Source: Verrucomicrobiota bacterium
Lineage (GTDB): Bacteria > Verrucomicrobiota > Verrucomicrobiia > Limisphaerales > JACQFS01
Length of the DNA stretch: 55,776 nt
Direction: 5' to 3'
NCBI GenBank assembly: GCA_016199935.1
Contig: JACQFS010000157.1
Coordinates: 1-55,776 of the forward strand
Below are positions 33,742-42,121 of the stretch, one piece after another (positions within the stretch are counted from its first letter, which is position 1; each line of letters opens with the position of its first letter). A program made the translations under genes and the position numbers. Under the pieces are notes generated by a model. It made no database searches and was not told the origin of the DNA. It saw only the letters and a list, made by a program, of their open reading frames with translations.

Positions 33742-34506
33742 TCAAACCGCGCTCTGCCGTTCGCCGCGCACGTAACCTTCGAGCGCGTCCGCCACGAGCG
33801 GCAGCGCGCGGTTGCCGAGGTGCCAGCCGTCGAAAAGAAATTCGCCGCGCGTCTGCAGATCGTTCGTCACGAGCCGGCTGAAAATGCTGGCGAAGCCGTG
33901 GTCGCGCTCGACGCACACGGCGCGCATCTGCGTGTTGAAGCAGCGGGTGAATTCGTTGCGCTCGCGCGGGCTGCCGAACTGCGGCAGGCCGGGGACCTTC
34001 TCCGCCGTGTTCAACGACGAGCCGGTCACCGCCCACACCACCGGCCGCCAGCCCGCGCGCGCCACGTCGGCGAGGAACGCGGCGTAGTTGGCCGTGATGC
34101 CGCCGATGACCGTCGCCATCGGTGCGCCCTGGCGCTCCATCTGCCGCTGCACGTGGACGCGGCAATCAATCTCCCCAAAACAAAAAACCACCTCCGCGCC
34201 CGGCGGCACCTCGGCGCGCAAAACTTCAAACGCCAGCTCGCGCCCGCGCGCCGTGGCTCCCTCGCGCGCGAGCGACCACGCGAGCACCGGGCCGCGGTGG
34301 AACACGCGCAGGTTCGGAAACACGCCGCGCCTCCGTTCCGGCCAGAACGGCTGCAGCCGCTCGCGCCCGGCGAAGACGGACACATGGCTGTCGCCGATGA
34401 TGTAAAACGTCCGCCCGAGCGCGGCCAGGCGCGGCCGGATCGCGGCGGCCTCGCGGCGCGCGGCGAACCGGCGGCGGAGTTTGGCGAAGGCGCTCGGCGA
34501 GTGCAT
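33742..34506 (-). CDS. SGNH/GDSL-type hydrolase
   Basis: 254 residues. Block I is IIGDSH with Ser40, the FGEID segment resembles block III/V, and DGWHLG (Asp226 and His229) near the end completes the usual Ser-Asp-His set. There is no signal peptide, so it is cytoplasmic unless exported otherwise. The substrate is unknown; esterases and acyl- or glycan-modifying enzymes share this fold. It is co-directional with the ABC exporter gene 64 bp downstream, which fits modification of an exported glycoconjugate. The start is the ATG at 34506-34504. Confidence 0.8.
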   Translation of the reverse strand: MHSPSAFAKLRRRFAARREAAAIRPRLAALGRTFYIIGDSHVSVFAGRERLQPFWPERRRGVFPNLRVFHRGPVLAWSLAREGATARGRELAFEVLRAEVPPGAEVVFCFGEIDCRVHVQRQMERQGAPMATVIGGITANYAAFLADVARAGWRPVVWAVTGSSLNTAEKVPGLPQFGSPRERNEFTRCFNTQMRAVCVERDHGFASIFSRLVTNDLQTRGEFLFDGWHLGNRALPLVADALEGYVRGERQSAV

Positions 34507-34660
34507 CGGCGGATGGTTACGACCGGCGGCGGGGCACGTCAACGAACCTCGGCAGCGCATCGATCACTTCACCGCTTGCACTCCGGCGGAAGTTTTGCTT
34601 TCTTCTCGCGCCGCCGCGGAACGTTACGGCGGCCGAAGGAACCTAATTTTCAAATCGAAC

Positions 34661-34977
34661 ATGTCGCACCTGCGTCCGCGCCCGTTGGGCTCGCCCAACA
34701 GCTACTCGCCGAAGAAGACCATCAAGCCCGTCCATTTTGTCTGCCTCGCGCCCGACGCGAAGCAGGTCGTGGTCACGGGCGACTTCAACGACTGGCACCC
34801 GACCGCCGCGCCGATGAAGCATCACGTGGACGGCGCGTGGCATCTGGACATTTTTTGCCGCCGGGCCACCACCACTACCTGTTCCTGGTGGACGGCAAGC
34901 CGACGATGGACCCGCGCGCGCAGGGCATCGGGCGGAATGAAAAGGGTGAGAAGGTTTCGCTGGTCGCGGTGTCGTGA
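34661..34977 (+). pseudogene. Glycogen-binding (CBM48/AMPK-beta-like) domain protein, frameshifted
   Basis: The first frame gives MSHLRPRPLGS..., 'TIKPVHFVCLAPDAKQVVVTGDFNDWHP' and 'HVDGAWHLDIF' (residues 1-65). It then loses homology, while the +1-shifted frame continues with 'LPPGHHHYLFLVDGK' and 'DPRAQGIGRNEKGE' to a stop at 34977. Together this is a normal early-set glycogen-binding domain of about 105 residues. The break coincides with a run of six T (34851-34856); seven would restore the frame. It may be a true mutation, a sequencing slip, or a site of polymerase slippage. The gene lies between divergent and convergent neighbours, on its own strand. Confidence 0.75.
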
Positions 34978-34981
34978 GGCG

Positions 34982-35086
34982 GGCGGGGGGAGAAAGGGGG
35001 AAAGGGAGCGGGGGAGAAAATTCTCGTGCGCGTTTATGTCTGCTCTGGATGGTCCTCGCTCCCTTTCTCCCCCGCCCCCTTTCCCC
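34982..35086. repeat. Iterated-octamer inverted repeat at the end of tadA
   Basis: Arm one: ggcggggg, gagaaagg, gggaaagg and gagcgggg (34982-35013). Arm two: ctcgctcc, ctttctcc, cccgcccc and ctttcccc (35055-35086). Arm two is inside tadA and encodes the tail around GGKGAGEKGSE. Confidence 0.85.
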
Positions 35087-35573
35087 CCGGCGCTTTTTTC
35101 TTCGCCCGCTGTTCCTCGAAAAAATTCACGAGCAACGTCCGGCACTCCTGCTCGCGCACGCCGTGCGTGATGGCGCACTGGTGATTGAGCGTGGAAAACT
35201 GGAGCAGGTTCAGCGCGCCGCCCGCCGCGCCGCCTTTCGGATCGCCCACGCCGAACACCACGCGGCCCACGCGGCAATGCACGATGGCCCCGGCGCACAT
35301 CGGGCACGGCTCCTTCGTCACGTAGAGCGTGCATTCGTTCAGCCGCCAGTCGCCGACGGCCTCCTCCGCGGCGGTGAGCGCGAGCATCTCGGCGTGCGCG
35401 GTGGCGTCCTTCAGTAGCTCCACCTGGTTCGCCGCGCGCGCGATGATGCGGCCCGCGCGCACGACGACCGCGCCGACGGGCACCTCCTCCGCCTCGTAAG
35501 CCGTGACGGCCTGGCGCAGCGCCTCGCCCATGAAGTAGTGGTCGCTCTGGAGATCAATGATGGGGTCGTCCAC
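35034..35573 (-). CDS. tadA: tRNA-specific adenosine deaminase
   Basis: 179 residues. It converts adenosine 34 of tRNA-Arg(ACG) to inosine. The zinc site HAE (60-62) and PCPMC (89-93) is complete; 'DHYFMGEALRQA' and 'VPVGAVVV' match TadA. The last about 20 residues (Lys/Gly/Glu-rich) are not conserved and are encoded by an octamer repeat arm. The GTG at 35573-35571 is favoured because TadA proteins have about ten residues before DHYFM; an ATG at 35533-35531 is the alternative. It is followed upstream by the NUDIX gene on the same strand. Confidence 0.93.
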   Translation of the reverse strand: MDDPIIDLQSDHYFMGEALRQAVTAYEAEEVPVGAVVVRAGRIIARAANQVELLKDATAHAEMLALTAAEEAVGDWRLNECTLYVTKEPCPMCAGAIVHCRVGRVVFGVGDPKGGAAGGALNLLQFSTLNHQCAITHGVREQECRTLLVNFFEEQRAKKKAPGGKGAGEKGSEDHPEQT

Positions 35574-35577
35574 GGGA

Positions 35578-35612
35578 TTTTTGATTTACGATTTACGATT
35601 TGTGATTTGGGC
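35578..35612. repeat. Five heptamer steps between tadA and the NUDIX gene
   Basis: tttttga, tttacga, tttacga, tttgtga and tttgggc. The steps encode the end of the NUDIX protein (ITNRKS) including its stop at 35586-35588. Only one arm is present. Confidence 0.82.
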
Positions 35613-36104
35613 GGGGAGCGATTCGGCAATTATCCAATCATTGCGCCCGTCCGAGTGGCAGCGGCAGTGCGCGGCGAAAAATCCCCCGCGATGCTGCCAG
35701 AAGAGCGGCCAGATTTTTTCGCGGTCCGTCTGCGGGAGTGAAATGCCGTCAAGCGCGGCACGGGAGAAAAACTGGAAGCGCCCCTCGCGCATCGGTGGCG
35801 GCACTTTTCCCAGACGCGGCTGCACCTCGAAGAGGAACATCAGCCAGTGCGCCTGTCCTTCGTAGCCGTGTTCGCTGACGAGTCCGGTGAGGTGCAGGTC
35901 GCGCGGCGTGAGTTCGAGGCCGAGTTCCTCGTGCGCTTCGCGGGCGGCGCAGGCGTGGGGCGATTCGCCGTCGTCCTGATGCAGTTTGCCGCCGGGCGGG
36001 GACCACAAACCGCGGTTCGGCTCCTGCGCGCGTTCGAGCAGGAGGACTTCGCCGCGCTCGTTGAAGCAGTAGAGCAGCGTGGCGATCTTGTAGGGCAGCG
36101 GCAC
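35586..36104 (-). CDS. NUDIX hydrolase
   Basis: 172 residues. It opens 'PYKIATLLYCFNERGEVLLLERA', and the Nudix box 'GGKLHQDDGESPHACAAREAHEELGL' has the REAHEELG core with two extra residues before GES compared with the classic spacing. The C-terminal 'ISLPQTDREKIWPLF' resembles 8-oxo-dGTP-type diphosphatases. It probably cleaves a nucleoside diphosphate derivative. The GTG at 36104-36102 is preferred. An ATG at 36158 would add 18 residues encoded by the octamer repeat at 36118-36149. The last few residues come from a heptamer repeat. Confidence 0.88.
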   Translation of the reverse strand: MPLPYKIATLLYCFNERGEVLLLERAQEPNRGLWSPPGGKLHQDDGESPHACAAREAHEELGLELTPRDLHLTGLVSEHGYEGQAHWLMFLFEVQPRLGKVPPPMREGRFQFFSRAALDGISLPQTDREKIWPLFWQHRGGFFAAHCRCHSDGRNDWIIAESLPAQITNRKS

Positions 36105-36117
36105 GCGTGGAGTTTTA

Positions 36118-36187
36118 ACGCAAAGACGCAAAGACGCAAAGGCGCAAAGAGTTTTCACTCCCTGCGCCTTTGCGTCTTTGCGTTGAA
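36118..36187. repeat. Iterated-octamer inverted repeat
   Basis: Arm one: acgcaaag (three times) and gcgcaaag (36118-36149). Arm two: gcgccttt, gcgtcttt and gcgttgaa (36164-36187). The same octamer word forms the outer arms at 29192-29352, about 7 kb away. It fills the 84-bp gap between the NUDIX gene and the PQQ-like gene. Confidence 0.92.
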
Positions 36188-36188
36188 A

Positions 36189-37511
36189 TCAACGGCTCGC
36201 GACGGGCGCGGGCTTGCCGATGCAGAAGAGCTTCGTGTTGGTGCGGATGAAAAGCTGGCCGCTGGCGACGGACACGACCGAGCGCGTTTCGTTGTCGCCC
36301 GGTTCGCCCATCGCGGCGTTGTTGAGCACCGCGCCGTCGGCGGCGTTCACCACCACCACGTCGCCGGCGAAGTTCATCAGATAAATTTTCCCGTCGGCCC
36401 CGGTCGGGCTGGCTTCGTATTTCTTCGTGCCGGGCGTGGCGACGGTCCACTTGACCTTGCCGGTTGCCGGCTCGACGCGGGAAAGTGATTTGGTGTTGTC
36501 GGAAAGGATGAAGAAATCGCCCTGGTAAAAAAGCGGTGTGGGAACGTCGGCCGTGATGGACGAGGGCTTCTCGCTTTTCCACGCGATGGCGGAGTCGGGG
36601 AGCTTGCCGTTGCCGCCGAGTTTCACGGCGAAGACGGGCTCCTTCTTCGGCGCGCACGCGAGCACCACGCCGCCGCCCGCGACGGCCGAGGGCACGAGCC
36701 GCCAGTGGCCGATGCGCTGATCGTTCCACGTGCCCCAGCGCCAGAATTCCTTGCCCGTCGCCGGGTCGTGGCCGGAGATCATGTCGCCGCCGAGGACGAG
36801 CAGTTCCCAGCGGCCGTTGTGCTCGAAGGGCACCGGCGTGCTGAACGCCTCGCGCGACTCGGCCTGCGCCTCGGTCGGACACACGTGACGCCAGAGGGTC
36901 TTGCCGGTCGCGGGATCGAGCGCGAGCAGGTAGGACTCCCCGCCAATTTTGCCGTGGTCGTGCACGGGCTGGTCACGTTGGAGAACCTGAATGTAGAGCT
37001 TGCCGTTGAAAAGCAGCGGGCTGGCGGAGTAGGTCCACTGGTAGGCGAACTCGCCGTAATCTTTCTGGATGTTGCGCTGCCAGATTTTTTTGCCCGTCAC
37101 GTCGAAGGCCACGAGGTCGCCATTGCCGTAGTAGAAGAACACGAGCTTCCCGTCCGTCACGGGCGAGGGCGAGGAGTAATTGCTCTTGTTATCGCGCGAG
37201 TAGCCGTCGGCGATTTTATTTTGCCACACGATCTTGCCGGTCTTGCGATCGAGGCACATGGCGACGAGCGATTGCGAATTCTTGTCGCCGGAGGAAATGA
37301 AAACGGCGTTGCCGAAGATGATCGTTGCCGAGGCGCTCGGCCCCGGCATCGGCACGGCCCACGCGACGCCTTCGGTTTTGCCGAACTTCGCGGGCAGGCC
37401 GGTCTCGGGCGAGGAGCCGTTGAAGTTCGGCCCGCGCCACTGCGGCCAGTCGGCGGCGTGAAGCGCGGTGGCGGCGAACGCGAGCGAGGCGAGGAGGCGG
37501 ATGACTTTCAT
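36189..37511 (-). CDS. Secreted PQQ-like beta-propeller repeat protein
   Basis: 440 residues. Signal peptide 1-19 (ending LHAA), then the PVC-typical opening 'DWPQWRGPNFNG'. Propeller blades carry repeated motifs of the type LDRKTGKIVWQN, FDVTGKKIWQRN, LDPATGKTLWRH, HDPATGKEFWRW, VEPATGKVKWTV and VNAADGAVLNN. These quinoprotein-like blades usually lack bound PQQ in this group, and the protein may be a scaffold or a sugar-processing enzyme in the periplasm. The ATG at 37511-37509 is clear from the signal peptide. The stop lies directly beyond an octamer arm. Confidence 0.9.
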   Translation of the reverse strand: MKVIRLLASLAFAATALHAADWPQWRGPNFNGSSPETGLPAKFGKTEGVAWAVPMPGPSASATIIFGNAVFISSGDKNSQSLVAMCLDRKTGKIVWQNKIADGYSRDNKSNYSSPSPVTDGKLVFFYYGNGDLVAFDVTGKKIWQRNIQKDYGEFAYQWTYSASPLLFNGKLYIQVLQRDQPVHDHGKIGGESYLLALDPATGKTLWRHVCPTEAQAESREAFSTPVPFEHNGRWELLVLGGDMISGHDPATGKEFWRWGTWNDQRIGHWRLVPSAVAGGGVVLACAPKKEPVFAVKLGGNGKLPDSAIAWKSEKPSSITADVPTPLFYQGDFFILSDNTKSLSRVEPATGKVKWTVATPGTKKYEASPTGADGKIYLMNFAGDVVVVNAADGAVLNNAAMGEPGDNETRSVVSVASGQLFIRTNTKLFCIGKPAPVASR

Positions 37512-37626
37512 GGTCGGCGGAGTGTGCGGGGAAACAATTTGTCAGGCCAGCCCATTTCGCGGCGGCAGGAACCAGACGCAGCGATGGAGCGGTTGATTCA
37601 GCGCGCCGCGAGGACGTTTCAACGAT

Positions 37627-38559
37627 CTACTTGGTCTCGAACGCGGCCCAGCGCAGCGCCTCCAAAATGTGGCGGCGGCCGAAGTCGGTGTTCAAGGCGC
37701 GCGGATCGTGACCGATGGCCGTGTAGAAGAATCGTCCGCCCTCCGTCTCGCGAGTCCAGGCGGCGGGGTGATCCGCGCCCATCGGCTTCACATTCATCTC
37801 GCGGAACTTTGCGCGCACGGGATCGAACGTGGATTCATCCAGGCGCAGGAGCACTTGGACGTTCGGCTGGCCGGTGACGGCGCGATCGAAGCAAAGCCAC
37901 TCCTCGTTGATCCGCAACTCGGGGGCGAAACGTTTCACGGCCGGATTATCGAGCGCGGCGGGATCGACCACGAGGCGGGCCGGGGCGCGATCCGAGTCGG
38001 CGACAAAATCGCACCCGACGAGTTTCGCATACCAATCCCACGCGCCGTGATGCACCGCGGCCGCGTGGATCGCAACGATGCCGTGACCCTGACGGAACCA
38101 GGTGATGAGCGCCTCGCGCTGCTCCTTGTTCAGGTCCTCGCCGAAATTCGTGGTGCTGTTGAGCAACAGCACCTGGTAGCGGCTCAGGTCGTCGAGATTG
38201 AACTTCGAGGGATCGTCGGTCTGGTCGATGTTCACGCCGTTGTCCAAACCGAAATGGAAGAACCAATGATTGGTCGCCGAGAGTGTGGCGTGCACATACC
38301 ACGCGGACTTGCTGTAGATCAGGACGTTTTCCAGCGAGCGGGGATGGGGCTTGAGGCCGGCCTTGGTGGCCTCGGCGACGCCGAGCCCCTTGGTGGACAG
38401 GTTCGCCTTGTAGCGCTCCTCGGCGCTTTTGGATTTGCTGTCGGCGGGGTCCTTGCCGAAAGCCCGGCTGAAAGGCAAGGCGGCCAAGACGGCGGCTTCG
38501 ATGGCCGTCGTCTTCAGCATGGCGCGACGGGTGACACGAGCGGAGGGCGATGGATTCAT
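37627..38559 (-). CDS. ThuA-domain protein with Tat signal
   Basis: 310 residues. The Tat-type signal RRAMLKTTA near residues 11-19 is followed by a hydrophobic stretch, so the protein is exported folded. The ThuA (trehalose-utilisation, glutamine-amidotransferase-like) fold is shown by 'VLIYSKSAWYVHA', 'GIVAIHAAAVHHGAW' and the C-terminal 'HPAAWTRETEGGRFFYTAIGHD'. ThuA proteins are tied to disaccharide or sugar catabolism, but their reaction is poorly defined. It is close to the GMC oxidoreductase pair and two propellers, all likely in periplasmic sugar oxidation. The start is the ATG at 38559-38557. Bases 38560-38897 hold nothing I recognise. Confidence 0.88.
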   Translation of the reverse strand: MNPSPSARVTRRAMLKTTAIEAAVLAALPFSRAFGKDPADSKSKSAEERYKANLSTKGLGVAEATKAGLKPHPRSLENVLIYSKSAWYVHATLSATNHWFFHFGLDNGVNIDQTDDPSKFNLDDLSRYQVLLLNSTTNFGEDLNKEQREALITWFRQGHGIVAIHAAAVHHGAWDWYAKLVGCDFVADSDRAPARLVVDPAALDNPAVKRFAPELRINEEWLCFDRAVTGQPNVQVLLRLDESTFDPVRAKFREMNVKPMGADHPAAWTRETEGGRFFYTAIGHDPRALNTDFGRRHILEALRWAAFETK

Positions 38560-38897
38560 GGTGAGAGGTTCGGAATGTGGCGGGTGGATGGTGCGAGGTC
38601 GGCTATTTTTTCAGCGGGACAAATGCGTCAGGTGAGCGTGACCGAAACAGATTCTGGGATTGGGCATTGGTGGGCATTGGAACACGGCGCAGTGTGTCAT
38701 GGGCCCGCCATGTTTCAAGGCGCTTGCGTCCATCGAACGCCATTGGGTAGGCTGAACGGGCGATTTGAAACTCGCTCCCGACCATTCGGGCGGGCCACGG
38801 CAAGGTTGTCCAATGTTTCAGTGCATTGCGCGCCGGAACGGTGGCACAGCCTCAAATGGACCGAGCCTGTGATCGCGGAAGCGATTGGTAGCAATGT

Positions 38898-38984
38898 GCC
38901 GGCGTGGCGGAATTGGCAGACGCGCTAGACTCAAAATCTTGTGACCTAACGGTCGTGTGGGTTCGACCCCCTCCGCCGGCACCA
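38898..38984 (+). tRNA. tRNA-Leu (CAA)
   Basis: An 87-nt type II tRNA. Acceptor GCCGGCG pairs with CGCCGGC (38974-38980), the discriminator is A, and CCA is encoded (38982-38984). The D arm contains aattggcagac, and the anticodon loop is CTCAAAA with anticodon CAA. The long variable arm (tgacc...ggtcg) is typical of leucine tRNA. The T arm gives GTTCGAC. The anticodon stem has one T-T mismatch in my fold. Confidence 0.95.
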
Positions 38985-39020
38985 TTTGCAAAGTGAGATC
39001 GGAAAAAGGGACGCGAAAAA

Positions 39021-39740
39021 TCAAACCACCGTCTGCGTGACGCCCAGTTTCTCCAGGACTTCCCTGGGCGGGCCGTCGAACTGCGTGAGCGGGACGTTGC
39101 CGACGTAGCCGAGGGCGTGCCAGCCGGGTTCGGTGGAGTAGTAGGCGCTGGCGGCGAGGTTGCGGAAGACGCCGAAAAATTCGGCGCCCTTGCTGAATTC
39201 TTTCTTCACACCGGTGCGCGTGCAGATGTCGTCGCAGATGGCGTGCTGCTGCACCGAGGTGAGCGCGGTGAAACTTTTCTGGAAGCGCTTGTGAGATTCG
39301 TCCTCGATCCATTGCAGGCCGGGGAGAATTTTCGCGCGATCCTTCTGCTGGTCGGGATAGGGCGCGCTGATCCATTCATCCATCATCTCGGGCACGTGGA
39401 CTTCGCTCGCAGCGGGGCCGAGGTGGTCGGCGGGCAGAATCACGTCGGCCAGTGCGGTGACGAGTTTGCGCTGCGCGGCGGGGAGGGTGAGCGGCCAGAC
39501 ATCGCCGGGCTTGAAGTAGCCGGCGGTGTTGGTGTCGGTGCCGTAGCCCTTGGTCGCGGGCGGAGTGGCGGCGCCGAGATTGGGCGTGGCCGTGCCAGCG
39601 GTGAATTCTGGAATTGCGCTCGCGGCGGCCGCGGCGGCGAACCATTTCATCACCGCGCGGCGAGGGAGGCGGGCTTCGCCGATGGCCGATGGCTTGGGGC
39701 TGAGAGCCGATGCAGGACGACGGGCGGCTTTTGTTTTCAC
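39021..39740 (-). CDS. Gluconate 2-dehydrogenase subunit 3-like protein (Tat-exported)
   Basis: 239 residues. A twin-arginine signal (RRAVMKW followed by an Ala-rich stretch, about 24-44) comes first. The mature domain has the subunit-3 style 'LTLPAAQRKLVTALADVILPADHLGPAASEVHVPEMMDEW'. In the family this small subunit accompanies a flavoprotein dehydrogenase, helps its export and links it to the membrane. The GTG at 39740-39738 overlaps the stop of the GMC oxidoreductase gene by four bases (GTGA), which decides the start. Confidence 0.9.
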   Translation of the reverse strand: MKTKAARRPASALSPKPSAIGEARLPRRAVMKWFAAAAAASAIPEFTAGTATPNLGAATPPATKGYGTDTNTAGYFKPGDVWPLTLPAAQRKLVTALADVILPADHLGPAASEVHVPEMMDEWISAPYPDQQKDRAKILPGLQWIEDESHKRFQKSFTALTSVQQHAICDDICTRTGVKKEFSKGAEFFGVFRNLAASAYYSTEPGWHALGYVGNVPLTQFDGPPREVLEKLGVTQTVV

Positions 39741-41533
39741 AGATTTCCCTTCCTCGCCTGCTCGACGATGAAATCGCCCGCGCGCCAGGCGAGCGCCATG
39801 ATGGTGAGCGTGGGGTTCTTGTCGGAGTTCGACGCAAAGGGCGCGGCGTCGCAAAGGAAGAGGTTCTTCACGTCCCAAGTCTGGTTCCAGCCGTTGCAGA
39901 CGGACTTCTTCGCATCCGCACCCATCAACGCGCCGCCGACTTCGTGGATGACCTTGCCGGGCGCGGCGATCGCGTCGCGCGGGGATTTGGGCGTGCCACG
40001 GACTTTGCCGCCCATCGCCTCGATGAGCGCGGTGTAGGATTTGATCGCGTGCGCGGCGAGGTTCAACTCTTGGTCGGTCCACTTCCAATGCCAGCGCAGG
40101 ACCGGGATGCCCCACTTGTCCTTCACGGCCGGGTCGAGGTCGGCGAAACAGAATTCGTTCGGGACCATTTCGCCGCGCGCGGTGTAGCCGACGAAGGAGC
40201 CGTAGTAGCGCCGCGCCTCCTCCTTGAACTTCGTGCCATACGCGCCGCGGCCGAGGTCGTCGGAGAGCGGATTGCGTCCGCCGGGCATGGAGCGCGAGCC
40301 GTTGAACTCGGTGTGGTAGCCGCGCGCGAAATCGAGCCGGCTGGCGTGCTGTTCCGTGTAGAGCCACCACGGCGCGTAGAAGTGCGGGCCGCCCGCGCCG
40401 TCCTCGTTGTGCGCCGGGAGATTTTCCAGCGCGGGCACATGGCCGGAGACGGAGACGCCCACGGAATCGGTGATGTATTTGCCGACGAGGCCGCTGGAGT
40501 TGGCGAGGCCCTGCGGATGTGGCGCGCTCTTGGAGTTGAGCAAAATGCGCACGCTCTCGGCGCTGCTGGCGGCGAGCACGACGGCCTTCGCCTTCACGCG
40601 CGCCTCGCGGCCAGTGGTCTTGTCAATGTAGAGCACGCCGGTCGCCTTGCCGTTTTTGCCGAGCGTGACCTCGCGGGCGTGGGCGTTGGGAATAATGTCG
40701 AGATTGCCCGTGGCCAGCGCGGGTGGGAGATGAACGGTCGTGCTCTGGTAGTTAGCGCGGATGTTGCAACCGCGGTGGCAGTCGGTCGCCCAGAAACACG
40801 CCGCGCGCGCCCGCATTGAGTCGGCGACGATTTTTTGCGCGCGCGGATTGCCGGGGTGGAGCTTCGCGGGGAGCGTGTCGGCATCGAGCAGCTTCGTGAG
40901 AACGGCGCGGTGGATGGAAATGATGGGCATCCCGATTTTCTTCGCGTGCTTCTGCGCGTAAAGCTCGGCCGCGCGGCCCTTGGGCGGAGGAAGCAGCACA
41001 CCCGGCGGCGAGTCGGGTGTGTTTTCCAAACCCTCGTTCGAACCGAAGACGCCCACGAGCATCTCGACTTTGGTGTAGTAAGGCTCCACGTCCGCGTAAG
41101 TAATGGGCCAGTCGAAGCCGAGGCCGTCGCGGGAGCGGGGCTTGAAGTCGTAGGGGCCGTTGCGCAGCGAGATGCGGCCCCAGTGGTTCGTGCGCCCGCC
41201 GAGCATTCGCGCGCGCCACCACCAGAACTGCTCCTCGGCCTTGGTGCTCGCCTGCGTGTAAGGTTCGCCCGGCACTTCCCAGCCCCCGTCAATCGTCGCG
41301 TCGGCGAAGCCGTAGGGCTTGCCCGGCGTCGGCGCGTTCATCAGCGGAATCTGGTCCGGCCGCTGGAACATCGCCGACTCGGTGCCCGGGTCGTAGGCCC
41401 GCCCCGCTTCGAGCATCACGCACTTCAATCCGGCCAGCGTGAGCGTGTAGGCCATCTGCCCGCCGCCCGCGCCGGAGCCGACGATGGCGACATCGTATTC
41501 GGGCTGCGCTTGGCTGCTGGCGATGATCGGCAT
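39737..41533 (-). CDS. GMC-family FAD oxidoreductase (gluconate dehydrogenase large subunit type)
   Basis: 598 residues. FAD-binding GSGAGGG at 19-25, then 'MLEAGRAYDPG', 'MLGGRTNHWGRISLRNGPYDF', the 'CHRGCNIRANYQST' cluster, 'KAVVLAASSAESVRILLNSKS' and a C-terminal 'HEVGGALMGAD'...'ASNSDKNPTLTIMALAWRAGDFI'. It oxidises sugars or polyols, with electrons passed on to a cytochrome. The Tat-exported small subunit is translationally coupled downstream, so it probably rides out with that partner, as it has no signal of its own. The start ATG at 41533-41531 is chosen because the FAD-binding strand follows; the longer frame is not conserved. Confidence 0.92.
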   Translation of the reverse strand: MPIIASSQAQPEYDVAIVGSGAGGGQMAYTLTLAGLKCVMLEAGRAYDPGTESAMFQRPDQIPLMNAPTPGKPYGFADATIDGGWEVPGEPYTQASTKAEEQFWWWRARMLGGRTNHWGRISLRNGPYDFKPRSRDGLGFDWPITYADVEPYYTKVEMLVGVFGSNEGLENTPDSPPGVLLPPPKGRAAELYAQKHAKKIGMPIISIHRAVLTKLLDADTLPAKLHPGNPRAQKIVADSMRARAACFWATDCHRGCNIRANYQSTTVHLPPALATGNLDIIPNAHAREVTLGKNGKATGVLYIDKTTGREARVKAKAVVLAASSAESVRILLNSKSAPHPQGLANSSGLVGKYITDSVGVSVSGHVPALENLPAHNEDGAGGPHFYAPWWLYTEQHASRLDFARGYHTEFNGSRSMPGGRNPLSDDLGRGAYGTKFKEEARRYYGSFVGYTARGEMVPNEFCFADLDPAVKDKWGIPVLRWHWKWTDQELNLAAHAIKSYTALIEAMGGKVRGTPKSPRDAIAAPGKVIHEVGGALMGADAKKSVCNGWNQTWDVKNLFLCDAAPFASNSDKNPTLTIMALAWRAGDFIVEQARKGNL

Positions 41534-41801
41534 GGGACAAATCAATAGCGGTGGCGGGGAATCGGTCAAACCTCGACTTTGCAGGGGTTTTCGAGGGGCG
41601 GCGTTAGACGGGGGCATGCCGCTGACATTCAAACACTATTTTTTCCCCTGCCAAAAGCCCCTCGACAACCCGCCGGCCCTGTGGCACAAGGTTCGCAGCC
41701 ATCGTCCACAAGCCAGATTCCGAAGGTGAGTCGCCTTTGGAAATGAAATTGGCCGGACAGAGGCAAAATCGGGCAAATGCCCATAGTTGAAAGGAACCAA
41801 A

Positions 41802-42008
41802 ATGAAGTTCATCACGACCCTCGCTGCTGTTGCGTTCTTGGGTGCCATGACGCTCGGCGCCGCCGAGCTCAAGGGCAAGATCAAAGAAGGCGGCTGCTGC
41901 GACAAGGCCATCAAGGCCGGCAAGACCTGCGAGCATCCCTGCTGCGTTGAGGCCGCCAAAGACGGCAAAGTCTGCGCCAAGTGCAACAAGGAAAAGAAGT
42001 CCTCCTAA
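41802..42008 (+). CDS. Small secreted Cys-rich protein
   Basis: 68 residues. Signal peptide about 1-20 (ending LGAA). The mature 48 residues have seven cysteines as CC, C-x3-CC and C-x2-C (GGCCDK, TCEHPCC, VCAKC) and many Lys residues. The paired cysteines suggest metal binding or disulphide cross-links; the function is unknown. Unlike most genes here it has a good ribosome-binding site (aaagga, about 8 bases before the ATG at 41802) and a neat terminator, suggesting strong independent expression. Confidence 0.85.
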   Translation: MKFITTLAAVAFLGAMTLGAAELKGKIKEGGCCDKAIKAGKTCEHPCCVEAAKDGKVCAKCNKEKKSS

Positions 42009-42048
42009 GCACACCTCGCTCAATTTTGAGTTGGGCGAACTTTCCAGA

Positions 42049-42080
42049 CGGCCGGTTGCGCAAGCAGCCGGCCGTTTTTC
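42049..42080 (+). terminator. Rho-independent terminator after the Cys-rich gene
   Basis: A stem acggccgg with ccggccgt is extended by a T-G wobble and tgc/gca to about 12 bp, closed by a GCAA (GNRA) tetraloop and followed by five T. End coordinates are accurate to a base or two. Confidence 0.9.
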
Positions 42081-42121
42081 GTTTCCATCGCGACGTTGCT
42101 TTCCGGTCCGCTTTGGGGCAA

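Noticed and set aside
36105-36158. NUDIX start at the ATG at 36158
   Set aside because: The 18 added residues are encoded by the octamer repeat and are not conserved in NUDIX proteins; the GTG at 36104 is better.
38560-38897. A gene in the gap before tRNA-Leu
   Set aside because: The open frames here are short or antisense continuations of the ThuA gene region and show no recognisable motif.
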